NCBI RefSeq assembly: GCF_014762765.1
Contig: NZ_JABURH010000064.1
Coordinates: 1 to 32,355 of the forward strand
Length of the DNA stretch: 32,355 nt
DNA from: Alcanivorax sp.
GTDB lineage: Bacteria > Pseudomonadota > Gammaproteobacteria > Pseudomonadales > Alcanivoracaceae
Direction of reading: 5' to 3'
In this document: piece by piece, positions 14,314 through 30,098 of the stretch
Layout of the letters: each line of letters begins with the position of its first letter
Position numbering within the stretch: the stretch's first letter is position 1
Made by a program: the position numbers and the translations under genes
Notes under the pieces: model-generated
What the model saw: only the letters and a program-made list of their open reading frames with translations
What the model was told of the DNA's origin: nothing
Databases searched by the model: none

Positions 14314-14340
14314 CTTGCATCTTGAGGCTTGTAGCTTTGT
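14306..14340. repeat. Heptamer array, RCTTGNA family (plus orientation), right of copy Y
   Basis: Units CGTTGTA, GCTTGCA, TCTTGAG, GCTTGTA, GCTTTGT. It starts in the edge of element Y and ends on the first base of the hemE stop codon (14340-14342). Confidence 0.75.
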
Positions 14341-15401
14341 TATTTCCTGCTGAATTCCTGCACCGCTTCAATAAAGACACCCGCATGGGCCGGGTCCACC
14401 TGGGGTGTAATACCGTGCCCCAGATTGAAGATATGGCCCGGATGGTCGCCGAAATCTGCCAGTATCCGCTTCACTTCCGCACGGATGGCATCCGGGGACG
14501 CGTACAGCACCGCCGGGTCCATATTGCCCTGCAGGGCAACCTTGTTACCGACGCGACGGCGGGCTTCGCCGATATTGATAGTCCAGTCCAGGCCCAGGGC
14601 ATCACAGCCGGTCGCCGCCATGGACTCCAGCCACAGCCCACCGTTTTTGGTGAACAGGATCACCGGCACCTTGCGGCCTTCGTGATCGCGAATCAGACCG
14701 TCAACGATCTGCTGCATGTATTTCAGGGAAAACTGCTGGTAGGCCTCGGCGGACAGCGCTCCGCCCCAGGTATCAAAGATCTGCACCGCCTGTGCACCAT
14801 GGCGAATCTGGGCATTCAGATACGAAGTCACCGACTGGGCCAGCTTGTCCAACAGGGCATGGGCCAGCTCCGGCTGGCTGTACACCATGGCCTTGAGGTG
14901 GCGAAAGTCCTTGCTGGAACCGCCTTCCACCATATAAGTGGCCAGCGTCCAGGGGCTGCCGGAAAACCCGATCAGAGGCACCCGACCATTGAGTGCGCCA
15001 CGAATGGTGCTGACCGCCTTCATCACATAACCCAGATCACTTTCCGCGTCCGGGATCGGCAACGCCGCCACGTCTGCTTCCGTGCGCACTACCTTGCGGA
15101 ATTTCGGTCCCTCTCCGGTCTCGAAATACAGCCCCAACCCCATGGCATCGGGGATGGTCAGGATATCCGAGAACAGAATGGCGGCATCCAGCGGGTAACG
15201 TTCCAGCGGCTGCAGGGTGACCTCGCAGGCCAGGTCCGCGTTCTGGCACAGATCCATGAACGAGCCAGCATGCTCGCGACTGGCCCGGTATTCCGGCAAA
15301 TAGCGCCCGGCCTGGCGCATCATCCACACCGGAGTCTGATCCACAGACTCACGGTTGAGGGCACGGAGAAAACGGTCGTTTTGTAGAGGAACGAAGGTCA
15401 T
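14340..15401 (-). CDS. hemE: Uroporphyrinogen decarboxylase HemE
   Basis: Removes four carboxyl groups from uroporphyrinogen III to give coproporphyrinogen III in heme synthesis; cytoplasmic dimer without cofactor. 353 aa. Signature [15 protein letters not shown] is at 24-38, followed by [14 protein letters not shown], which carries the active-site Asp, and [16 protein letters not shown] 15401 has AAGGA 7 nt upstream; the frame is open to 15461 but the family start fits 15401. It lies downstream of gltBD but beyond a strong terminator, so it probably has its own promoter. The stop codon abuts a heptamer array. Confidence 0.97.
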   Translation of the reverse strand: MTFVPLQNDRFLRALNRESVDQTPVWMMRQAGRYLPEYRASREHAGSFMDLCQNADLACEVTLQPLERYPLDAAILFSDILTIPDAMGLGLYFETGEGPKFRKVVRTEADVAALPIPDAESDLGYVMKAVSTIRGALNGRVPLIGFSGSPWTLATYMVEGGSSKDFRHLKAMVYSQPELAHALLDKLAQSVTSYLNAQIRHGAQAVQIFDTWGGALSAEAYQQFSLKYMQQIVDGLIRDHEGRKVPVILFTKNGGLWLESMAATGCDALGLDWTINIGEARRRVGNKVALQGNMDPAVLYASPDAIRAEVKRILADFGDHPGHIFNLGHGITPQVDPAHAGVFIEAVQEFSRK

Positions 15402-15500
15402 GAGTGATCCTTTGGGTCTGACGCCGAAGATCTGTGGACGGCGCTCTGAAACAATCGGCAATAGTCGGCAACTTTACCCTATTGAGCCCGTTGTGCGCAT

Positions 15501-15527
15501 AACAAAAGGGCCCGCATTGCGGGCCCT
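15501..15527 (-). terminator. Rho-independent terminator after gltD
   Basis: On the minus strand a 9-bp perfect stem, AGGGCCCGC/GCGGGCCCT (15527-15519 and 15515-15507, loop AAT), is followed directly by TTTTGTTAT. It begins 22 bp after the gltD stop: a textbook intrinsic terminator for the gltBD transcript. Confidence 0.9.
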
Positions 15528-15549
15528 CCCTGTCACACTTTCGACTTTC

Positions 15550-21446
<5,897 letters not shown>

Positions 21447-21528
21447 CAAAACCTTTCCTCTTGAAATTCAGAGACTTACAGAAGGCGAATGGCGTCAGGA
21501 TAGTGGTGACGGCAAAAAAGGGATATGC

Positions 21529-21557
21529 ATTCTACACATTGCGCCCTCGGGCGACAA
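21529..21557 (-). promoter_or_regulatory. Candidate sigma70 promoter of gltBD
   Basis: On the minus strand -35 TTGTCG (21557-21552), 17-bp spacer and -10 TAGAAT (21534-21529). The leader would be about 75 nt. The -35 overlaps one arm of an inverted repeat, GGGCGAC (21549-21555) and GTCGCCC (21566-21572), that could end the upstream transcript or bind a regulator. Confidence 0.55.
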
Positions 21558-21589
21558 ATTGAACAGTCGCCCAAGGGGTAATTTGGTTT

Positions 21590-23191
21590 TCAAAGTTCGC
21601 CGCGAATATCGGCCATCTTGCGGGGAAATGGCCCTGCTGAGCGCAACTTTGCAGGCAACGTCGACTTTGCATCCAGTGCTGCCTGGCGGCTGGAATAGTC
21701 CCCGGAGAGCACCAGATAAACCGCTTTTCCGTTACGTTCGGCGCGATAATAGGCCCCCTTGCGCTCCAGCTGGTCCAGCACTCCCCGAGCATTGGCTTCC
21801 TGGCTGGTGACAGTAATCTGCAGAAACCAGCGATTATCGTCCAGGGTCGCCAACCAGTCTTCCTGCTGATAGCCCAGCTCGGCATCAAGGCCACTAAGGA
21901 CCGGCGCACTGGCAGGCACCGTATCCTGCTCCTCGGCGGACTTTTGCGCCACTGCTTCTTGCGTCGTTTGCGCCTCCGGTTTGGACTCTTCGGCGGGGAC
22001 AGCCGTAGACTCCTGCGCCACGCGAACTTCCTGCTCTTGTCTGGCCGGGGCAGATTGCATGACCGGATCCGTTACCGGCGCCAGGGACACATTGGTGGAT
22101 TCTTTATCGACTTGCGGATCCTGCTCTGAAGCCTGGCGCTCCGGAAGATCCTCCAATCTCGCCACCGGCTCCATGGAAGATGTCAACGGGCGCGCAGGTG
22201 CATCTTCACCGCCAGCATCTGCATCCACCTCAGCGCCGGATTGCTCGGGAACCGGCAGAGCAAGCTGACGAGATTCTCCCTGCACCGCCCCGTCATCACT
22301 GCCGCCGGAAAAGACCGACCAGACAATAACCACGACAACCAGCAGCCCGACAACGGCCGCCACGTGACGCCATGGCGGGGTCACCGCGGCACGGTGATCC
22401 TGATCGTCATCCTGATACTCCTCATCATCACCCTCGACACCATCCTCAACCTCATCCGCTTCCGAGGAAGAAAGGTGCAGCTCTGCCTGGGAATTATCAT
22501 CAGCCGGACGCGATGCAAATACAGGAGCGGGCTCGGCGTCCTCTTCCTCTGGAGAAGCGGACATCATCATCGGTGCGCCGACATCCTGGCTACGAAGCAC
22601 TTCCAGAAGGCGGGCAATATTGCCATCACTATCATGCCGCAGGCGGTCTGCCTGACCTTCATCAAGCTCCAGCCCAAGTACAAACCAGGCAAAATCCTGA
22701 ATGTCGTCGGCAACCAGGGAGGGCAGATCAAGCACGTCATCCAGCGCCAGATCCGCTCCCTTCAGCTTTTCCACTGTACCCGGCAAACCACCGAACAGAT
22801 ACCCAAGCCGGGCGCCCAGCTTCTGCTTCAAGGCTGCCATGGTAGCGATGGCTTCATCCAACAGATCTTCGCTGTTATCCACCACCACCAGTATGCGACC
22901 GTCAGTCAGGGTTTCCCGAAGCTTTTCAGGAAGCGCAGCCCGATCGATGTCAAAATGCCGCAACAAGGCCTCAACAACCACATTGGCATTATGCTCGGCA
23001 GAGCCATCAATCCTGACAATCTCCATGTCGCCAAGCAGCGCCATCACCGTGTGGCCGAGCAAGGTGGATACGCCACTACCGCTATCGCCCTCCAGCGCAA
23101 CTACGGAGCCCAGGCCGGCATGGGCAGTCAATGCATCCAGATAATCGCCACGGGATGCACCACTGAAAAAACGATCATCATCATATTCCAC
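21590..23191 (-). CDS. damX: DamX-like protein: degenerate ATPase domain, membrane helix, SPOR domain
   Basis: Inner-membrane protein expected to bind denuded septal peptidoglycan through its SPOR domain. 533 aa from GTG 23191, chosen because GGAGG lies 6 nt upstream; it overlaps the aroB stop by 11 bp. The N-terminal cytoplasmic domain (1-205) has a P-loop-like GDSGSGVST at 35-43, but the Walker lysine is Val41, with a Walker B-like ILVVVDN at 100-106. An acidic stretch runs over 212-267, a single membrane helix 277-294, an acidic Pro/Gln/Ala linker to about 450, and the SPOR domain 451-533. Position after aroKB matches E. coli damX, but no dam gene follows; gltB does. The symbol is by position and architecture. 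Confidence 0.8.
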   Translation of the reverse strand: MEYDDDRFFSGASRGDYLDALTAHAGLGSVVALEGDSGSGVSTLLGHTVMALLGDMEIVRIDGSAEHNANVVVEALLRHFDIDRAALPEKLRETLTDGRILVVVDNSEDLLDEAIATMAALKQKLGARLGYLFGGLPGTVEKLKGADLALDDVLDLPSLVADDIQDFAWFVLGLELDEGQADRLRHDSDGNIARLLEVLRSQDVGAPMMMSASPEEEDAEPAPVFASRPADDNSQAELHLSSSEADEVEDGVEGDDEEYQDDDQDHRAAVTPPWRHVAAVVGLLVVVVIVWSVFSGGSDDGAVQGESRQLALPVPEQSGAEVDADAGGEDAPARPLTSSMEPVARLEDLPERQASEQDPQVDKESTNVSLAPVTDPVMQSAPARQEQEVRVAQESTAVPAEESKPEAQTTQEAVAQKSAEEQDTVPASAPVLSGLDAELGYQQEDWLATLDDNRWFLQITVTSQEANARGVLDQLERKGAYYRAERNGKAVYLVLSGDYSSRQAALDAKSTLPAKLRSAGPFPRKMADIRGEL

Positions 23192-24260
23192 AAAAAGCCT
23201 CCAGCGTCTGGCGCAATACCACCGCATCGTAGTCTGCAGTGACCACAGCCTCGCCCAGCTGTCGCAGCAACACAAGACGCAGCTGGCCATTCTGTACTTT
23301 CTTGTCCAGCGCCATCAGATCCATGAACTGATCCGGGGTCATCCCCGGAGGAATCGTGACCGGTAATTGCCACTGCGCCAGCAGATCTGCAAGGCCAGGC
23401 TCCAGCGACGCATCCACCCAGCCAAGCCTGACCGACATATGCACTGCCATCAGCATGCCGACCGCTACCGCCTCACCATGGAGCCACTGACTGTAGCCAG
23501 TGGCCGTCTCTATCGCATGGCCGAAGGTATGCCCCAAATTGAGCAGGGCACGATTACCCTGCTCGGTTTCATCATCGGCCACCACCTGCGCCTTGTTTTC
23601 GCAACTGCGATAGATGGCTTCGGACAACGCCTCTGTATCTCTGGACAACAATTTTCCGTTGTTGGTTTCCAGCCAATGGTAAAAACCGGGATCGCGAATC
23701 AGGCCATACTTGATCACTTCCGCATAGCCTGCCGCCAGTTCGCGCTGCGGCAATGTAGCCAGCACATCGGTGTCAATCAGCACCAGACGCGGCTGGTGAA
23801 ACGCACCGATCATGTTCTTTCCGCGAGGGTGATTAACGGCCGTCTTTCCGCCCACCGACGAGTCCACCTGGGCCAGCAGCGTAGTGGGCACCTGAATAAA
23901 GTCCACCCCTCGCTGATAACAGGCGGCAGCGAAGCCGACCATGTCGCCAATCACGCCGCCACCCAAAGCAATAAGAGTAGTAGTTCTCGAGTGGCGCTTG
24001 GCCATCAGGGCATCAAAAATGCTTTCCAGAGTCTCCAGCGTCTTGAACTTCTCCCCATCAGGCAGAACCAGAGTATCGCACTGGGCTGCGGAGAAATGCC
24101 GGGTCAGACGCGCCAGATACAACGGGGCGATGGTCTCATTGGTAATGATCATCACCTGATTGCCGCGCACCTGCTCAGCAATGGGGAAGGTGTCGAGCAG
24201 ACCGGCACCGATATGGATCGGGTAACTACGCTCGGCCAAGGCCACCTGAAGTGTTCGCAT
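23181..24260 (-). CDS. aroB: 3-dehydroquinate synthase AroB
   Basis: Second step of the shikimate pathway, DAHP to 3-dehydroquinate, with NAD and a divalent metal. 359 aa. NAD-binding [15 protein letters not shown] and the [20 protein letters not shown] block are intact, as is [13 protein letters not shown] with the metal-binding Glu. GGAG lies 5 nt before ATG 24260; the frame stays open to 24377 without a good site. It is 76 bp downstream of aroK, and its last codons carry the ribosome site of the DamX-like gene. Confidence 0.96.
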   Translation of the reverse strand: MRTLQVALAERSYPIHIGAGLLDTFPIAEQVRGNQVMIITNETIAPLYLARLTRHFSAAQCDTLVLPDGEKFKTLETLESIFDALMAKRHSRTTTLIALGGGVIGDMVGFAAACYQRGVDFIQVPTTLLAQVDSSVGGKTAVNHPRGKNMIGAFHQPRLVLIDTDVLATLPQRELAAGYAEVIKYGLIRDPGFYHWLETNNGKLLSRDTEALSEAIYRSCENKAQVVADDETEQGNRALLNLGHTFGHAIETATGYSQWLHGEAVAVGMLMAVHMSVRLGWVDASLEPGLADLLAQWQLPVTIPPGMTPDQFMDLMALDKKVQNGQLRLVLLRQLGEAVVTADYDAVVLRQTLEAFCGI

Positions 24261-24336
24261 TGGATCTCCGTTGAATAATGTCGCATGCAACATGGAAGAC
24301 TGGCACCTTACGAGCGCCAACAGTTGCGCGGTTACA

Positions 24337-24870
24337 TTATCCTTGCCGGTGAGACTCCAAACAAGCCAACACGTCATCCGCCACTTTTTTCAGGTTGCCG
24401 GAAGCAGTAGACACCACATGATGGGACACCTGCCGGTACAGCGGATCGCGTTCGGCGAACAGTGTCTCCAGCCTGGCCCGCGGGTCCGCGGTTTGCAGCA
24501 GGGGCCGGTTCTTATCATTACGAGTACGGGCGAGCTGAACGTCGACAGGGGTCCATAGGTAGACCACACAACCACGCTCATGCAGAAGGTCACGATTCTC
24601 CGGTGTCACCACAACACCGCCACCGGTCGCCAGAACGATGCCATCCTGACGGGTGAGCTCATCGATTGCCTCATGCTCGCGACGCCGGAAACCCGCTTCG
24701 CCCTCCATATCGAAGATCCACGGGATATCTGCCCCCGTCTTTTCCTCAATAACCCGATCAGAATCGAAGAAGGGATAATCCAGTATCTGGGAAAGGTGGC
24801 GACCCAGGGTGCTTTTTCCAGCACCCATTGGGCCAACCAGTATCAGAGAGGGGTTAGTCGTCTTGGTCAC
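24337..24870 (-). CDS. aroK: Shikimate kinase AroK
   Basis: Phosphorylates shikimate at the 3-OH using ATP. 177 aa. Walker [10 protein letters not shown] is at 13-21, shikimate-binding Asp36 in FFDSDR, FRRRE at 61-65 and the GGG motif at 83-85; the LID arginine is in NRPLL (121-125). It starts with GTG 24870 that overlaps the pilQ stop (GTGA), so it is probably coupled to pilQ translation; no strong ribosome site is seen. pilQ-aroK-aroB order is typical of gammaproteobacteria with type IV pili. Confidence 0.95.
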   Translation of the reverse strand: MTKTTNPSLILVGPMGAGKSTLGRHLSQILDYPFFDSDRVIEEKTGADIPWIFDMEGEAGFRRREHEAIDELTRQDGIVLATGGGVVVTPENRDLLHERGCVVYLWTPVDVQLARTRNDKNRPLLQTADPRARLETLFAERDPLYRQVSHHVVSTASGNLKKVADDVLACLESHRQG

Positions 24871-27026
24871 CGATTCGCCAAAGCATCCTTCATCAACCGT
24901 GGCGTAATAAAAATCAGCAACTCCTGCTTGTTATCACGCTTCACGGTCTTCTTGAACAGATTGCCAATCCACGGCAAGTCACCCAGGAAAGGTGTCTTGG
25001 TCACAGAGTTGACCTTTTCCTGCTGAAAGATACCACCAAGCACCACTGTCTCGCCATCACTCACCAAAACAGAAGTCTCTACGCGATTGGTATTGATAGC
25101 CGTTGTACCGGAAGGGTCAAAGGAATCGTTATTCACTTTCAGTTCCATGATGATATTACCATCAGGGGTAATATGAGGAGTCACTTGCAAGCTCAACTCA
25201 GCTTCAACAAACTCAATCGCGGTAGCACCGGAAGCCGTAGCGGTTTCGAAAGGCACCTGCTGCCCCGAAGCGATGATAGCAGGCTGCTGATCCGCTGTGA
25301 GAACCTTCGGCGTGGCCACCAGCTCACCATGCCCCTCAGCCTCCAACGCTGAAAGCTCAAGCTCAATCAACCCTGAGGCCAGGGACGTGAAGCCAATTGC
25401 GAACCGTGAGGCATCGGCAGAATCCACGCCTAGATCGACAATCAGATCATCGCCATCTTCAGGCTCTTTAAACGTGAAGTCATCCGGACCGAAGTCCACA
25501 TCATCAGGATCAATCCCCGGCGTAGCCTGAAAAACGGTTGAGTCAACATTCGACTGGTGAAGATTTCTCAGAGACTGAAGGCGGCCAGACACCCCGAAAG
25601 TGCGCTTGTCTTGCAGCATGGACTCACCATCAAATCCAAGCCCCCCCCAGCGCACGCCGAATTCATCAGCCACATTATTACTGGCCACAACCACGCGAGC
25701 TTCGATCAGTACCTGACGAACCGGCACATCCAGCGTATCAATCAGGTCGCGAATTTCCTGAAGCTTGGCCTGGGTGTCCTGTATAATAAGAGTGTTAGTA
25801 CGCTGATCCACGACAACCGAACCTCGATTGGAAACCAGCGCATCGCCTTCCCCCCCAGCATTACTTATGAGCTCTTTCATATCAGAGGCGTTGGCATAGT
25901 TAATGCTGATGTACTCTGTGCGAAGAGGAGCAAGTGCTTCAATTTTTTTCTGGCTTTCCAGCTCGAGTTGTTCTCGCGCGGCAATTTCATCAGCCGGGGC
26001 CACCAGCAATACATTGCCGACCTGGCGCCTATCCAACCCCTTGGTTTTGAGAATCAATTCCAGCGCCTGATCCCATGGCACGTTCTGCAGACGCAGGGTA
26101 ATACGTCCATTCACAGTATCCGAAGCAACCAGATTCAAACCTGTAAAATCAGCAATCAACTGGAGAACTGCACGAACCTCAATATCCTGGAAGTTCAGGG
26201 AAAGCTTCTCCCCCGTATAGGCAAAATCTTCCTTCTTTTGGCGCTCTGCTTCCGCGCGAGTCAATGGCTTCACATTGATACTAAACTCATTATCTGCCTG
26301 ATAAGCCAGGTACTCCCAGGTTCCTGTAGGCTCAACAACCACTAAAACACTGTCATCACTGGACCTTGTGTCCACCATTTTCACTGGCGTGGCAAAATCC
26401 GTGACATCCAGCTTCCTTATCAACTCATTGGATATACCGGCACCCACAAACTTCGCAATAATCTTTCCACCCTCTTCCTGCACGTCCACAGGAATTGAGG
26501 CCTTTGACAAACCGATAACAATTCGACCCTCTCCAGCATCTCCACGCCGAAAATCAATACTCTTGACGGAGGCATCCCCTTCAACCTCATAACCATCCTT
26601 TGCAACCGAGTCCTGCTCCTCCCCGAGCATCACAATCAGACTACTGCCCTCGACTCTAGTGGAATACCCTGTGAGCGATTCAAGATTGAAGATCAGGCGG
26701 GTGCGGTCCTTGGCCTCGACAATGGTGACACTCCGGGCATTTCCCGTACCAAGGTTTTGCTGCTTACCAGCAACGTCACTGTCAGCACCGATAAGATCAA
26801 GGGCAATTCTGGCAGGCTTTTCAATACTGTAGCCCTTGGCCTCCGGAACCCCTCCTTCGAACTTCAGACGGACTTCCATTCCATCGCCGGACAACGAGTT
26901 CGCCTCTATGGATTTCAGAGTGTCTGCCCCCGCAAAAGAAGCAGACAGCGACAGGAGCCCGCATAGCAGTAGTCCCGAAAAGCGCCGGGAAGCATTATTT
27001 GTTGTTGTCAGTGTTGCAATATTCAT
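24867..27026 (-). CDS. pilQ: Type IV pilus secretin PilQ
   Basis: Outer-membrane channel through which the pilus passes. 719 aa. Signal peptide to about 34 (ASFAGA). Two AMIN domains (about 37-135 and 150-255) for peptidoglycan binding, an STN-like N0 domain (275-345), an N1 domain (365-435) and the secretin core (about 440-712) with VPFETA near 591 and TPFLGDLPWIGNLFK at 678-692. An unusual Asp/Glu-rich insert lies at 504-540 in the secretin core. ATG 27026 follows GGGGAT. Last gene of pilMNOPQ, 20 bp after pilP and overlapping aroK. Base composition is visibly lower in G+C than gltB downstream. Confidence 0.96.
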   Translation of the reverse strand: MNIATLTTTNNASRRFSGLLLCGLLSLSASFAGADTLKSIEANSLSGDGMEVRLKFEGGVPEAKGYSIEKPARIALDLIGADSDVAGKQQNLGTGNARSVTIVEAKDRTRLIFNLESLTGYSTRVEGSSLIVMLGEEQDSVAKDGYEVEGDASVKSIDFRRGDAGEGRIVIGLSKASIPVDVQEEGGKIIAKFVGAGISNELIRKLDVTDFATPVKMVDTRSSDDSVLVVVEPTGTWEYLAYQADNEFSINVKPLTRAEAERQKKEDFAYTGEKLSLNFQDIEVRAVLQLIADFTGLNLVASDTVNGRITLRLQNVPWDQALELILKTKGLDRRQVGNVLLVAPADEIAAREQLELESQKKIEALAPLRTEYISINYANASDMKELISNAGGEGDALVSNRGSVVVDQRTNTLIIQDTQAKLQEIRDLIDTLDVPVRQVLIEARVVVASNNVADEFGVRWGGLGFDGESMLQDKRTFGVSGRLQSLRNLHQSNVDSTVFQATPGIDPDDVDFGPDDFTFKEPEDGDDLIVDLGVDSADASRFAIGFTSLASGLIELELSALEAEGHGELVATPKVLTADQQPAIIASGQQVPFETATASGATAIEFVEAELSLQVTPHITPDGNIIMELKVNNDSFDPSGTTAINTNRVETSVLVSDGETVVLGGIFQQEKVNSVTKTPFLGDLPWIGNLFKKTVKRDNKQELLIFITPRLMKDALANR

Positions 27027-27046
27027 AACTGGATCCCCAGCGACTG

Positions 27047-27583
27047 TTATTCGGAAATAGTGACGTTACTGGACCGCTCTACCCAACCGTCACGCCCATC
27101 TGGCACAATTTCCACAAGACTCACTTTGGCCTCTGTCACATCTTTGACTCGACCAAAATTTTTCCCCATATAGCTACCCGGCTTTACCCGCGTCACTGCT
27201 CCAGACGGGTCTGATATTAAAGCCTCAAGGTCCCCACCTGGCCGACTGATCGTCCCTACCATTTTCAGAGCATCCAGAGGAAAACGCTCAAGATATTCCT
27301 TCGGGCGACCAATATCCGGCTCCACCTTTCTTCCATCGGTTACCGCTATCAGCTCCTGCTCCATTGGAGCAACAAACGGCGAACGGAGCTGATGGCTCGC
27401 ATAAGCATAGGTAGCGATCGGTTTGAATTCCGGTGGCGGCTCAATTCGCCCCCGGGGCCTTGCCTTGATCTCTTGCAGCCGAGCATCAAGCTCACCCAGA
27501 TTGGCACCGGAACCGCAACCCGCAAGACCGAACACAAAGATCGCAACCAGAGGAAACGCAGCATACCTGTTACAAGACATCAT
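27047..27583 (-). CDS. pilP: Type IV pilus assembly lipoprotein PilP
   Basis: Inner-membrane lipoprotein linking PilNO to the N0 domain of PilQ. 178 aa. Lipobox LAGC with Cys23, a flexible Pro-rich region (47-60), then the beta-sandwich domain from about 90 (MVGTISRPGGDLEALI, VKPGSYMGKNFGRV). GGGAGGG is followed by two ATGs; the second (27580) has better spacing (7 nt after GGAGG), so the protein may be one residue shorter. Nine bases separate it from pilO. Confidence 0.94.
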   Translation of the reverse strand: MMSCNRYAAFPLVAIFVFGLAGCGSGANLGELDARLQEIKARPRGRIEPPPEFKPIATYAYASHQLRSPFVAPMEQELIAVTDGRKVEPDIGRPKEYLERFPLDALKMVGTISRPGGDLEALISDPSGAVTRVKPGSYMGKNFGRVKDVTEAKVSLVEIVPDGRDGWVERSSNVTISE

Positions 27584-27592
27584 CTGCCCTCC

Positions 27593-28266
27593 CTATTTGC
27601 GACCGGAGGCCGGTTTATTATTCGGAGAAACACCGCCCTGACTGGAGTAACGATAGGTCTTTGCAGTGATGTTCATTTTCAGCAAACCCAAAGTCTTCAA
27701 CTCTTTCTCATTATCCTTGGGCCAGGCAATGACGAAATCATGAAGGGTAACAATTCGCGGTAAAGCGGCCACACCGGAAACAAACGACCCGAAACCGTGA
27801 TAATCCCCGATCACCTTGATATCAATAGGGAGCTCGGCATAAAACTCTTTCTCCACTTCGCTCTTGAGCTCGATTTCCTCGAATTCCAGACCACTTCCCA
27901 AACCGGTATGAGTGATATCCTCAAGCAGACCAGGGACTTCGGTATCTTTAGGCAACTGCTTCAAAAGGGCCCCGAAAGTCTGCTCCATCTCGGCAAGCTG
28001 CGCACGAAATTGATCAAGATTGTGAGCTTCAAATGCTTTCTTTTCATAGCTTTGGAGTAGCGTTTTTTCCTCTCCACGCTGCTGTTCAAGAGAAGCATTC
28101 AAATCCTTAATCACGAAAAAATAGCCCAACGCCAAAACAAGCGCCAAAACTATGATGGCTGCTCCAAACTTGATCGGTGTCGGCCACCCCCCCACATTCT
28201 CGAAATCGAGACTATTCAGCTCGTCAATCAGCTCTCGCAAATCCATGTTTTTCAGCTCAGAGGCTT

Positions 28267-28270
<4 letters not shown>
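27593..28270 (-). CDS. pilO: Type IV pilus alignment protein PilO
   Basis: Bitopic inner-membrane protein that pairs with PilN. 225 aa: a cytoplasmic N-terminal stretch (1-33), one membrane helix (35-54), a coiled coil (about 56-100) and a periplasmic ferredoxin-like domain (about 110-205). The start ATG overlaps the pilN stop (ATGA). The C-terminal tail is polar and Ser/Gly-rich. Confidence 0.94.
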
Positions 28271-29918
<1,648 letters not shown>

Positions 29919-29925
29919 TTATTAT

Positions 29926-29983
29926 TAAAGTGTTTTTTCTTGATAAAGATACACTTACACGTTTTTTATGTCGAATCACTTTA
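29926..29983 (-). promoter_or_regulatory. AT-rich pilM upstream region with promoter candidate
   Basis: Minus strand: -35 TTCGAC (29975-29970), 18-bp spacer and -10 TATCTT (29951-29946). TAAAGTG (29926-29932) and CACTTTA (29977-29983) form a wide inverted repeat around it, and ACACTTACAC (29951-29960) repeats part of the motif. A regulator site is possible. No sigma54 -24/-12 pattern was seen. Confidence 0.35.
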
Positions 29984-30032
29984 GGTGTAGTAATAGCAGA
30001 ACAGATATTAGATCACAACAACCTTTCCACCA

Positions 30033-30038
30033 TATAAT
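30033..30038 (+). promoter_or_regulatory. -10 element of the probable ponA promoter
   Basis: A perfect TATAAT at 30033-30038; the -35 region around 30010-30015 (AGATCA) is poor. The transcript would have a leader of about 55 nt. Confidence 0.5.
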
Positions 30039-30098
30039 GACCCACTTCACGGGCCCGCTAGGCCTTTCTACCGATCCCAGCCAGTAGTTGTCGAAAAC

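Noticed and set aside
15407-15440. Further GTCNGAC heptamer array before hemE
   Set aside because: GTCTGAC is followed by units too degenerate (GCCGAAG, ATCTGTG) to separate from chance.
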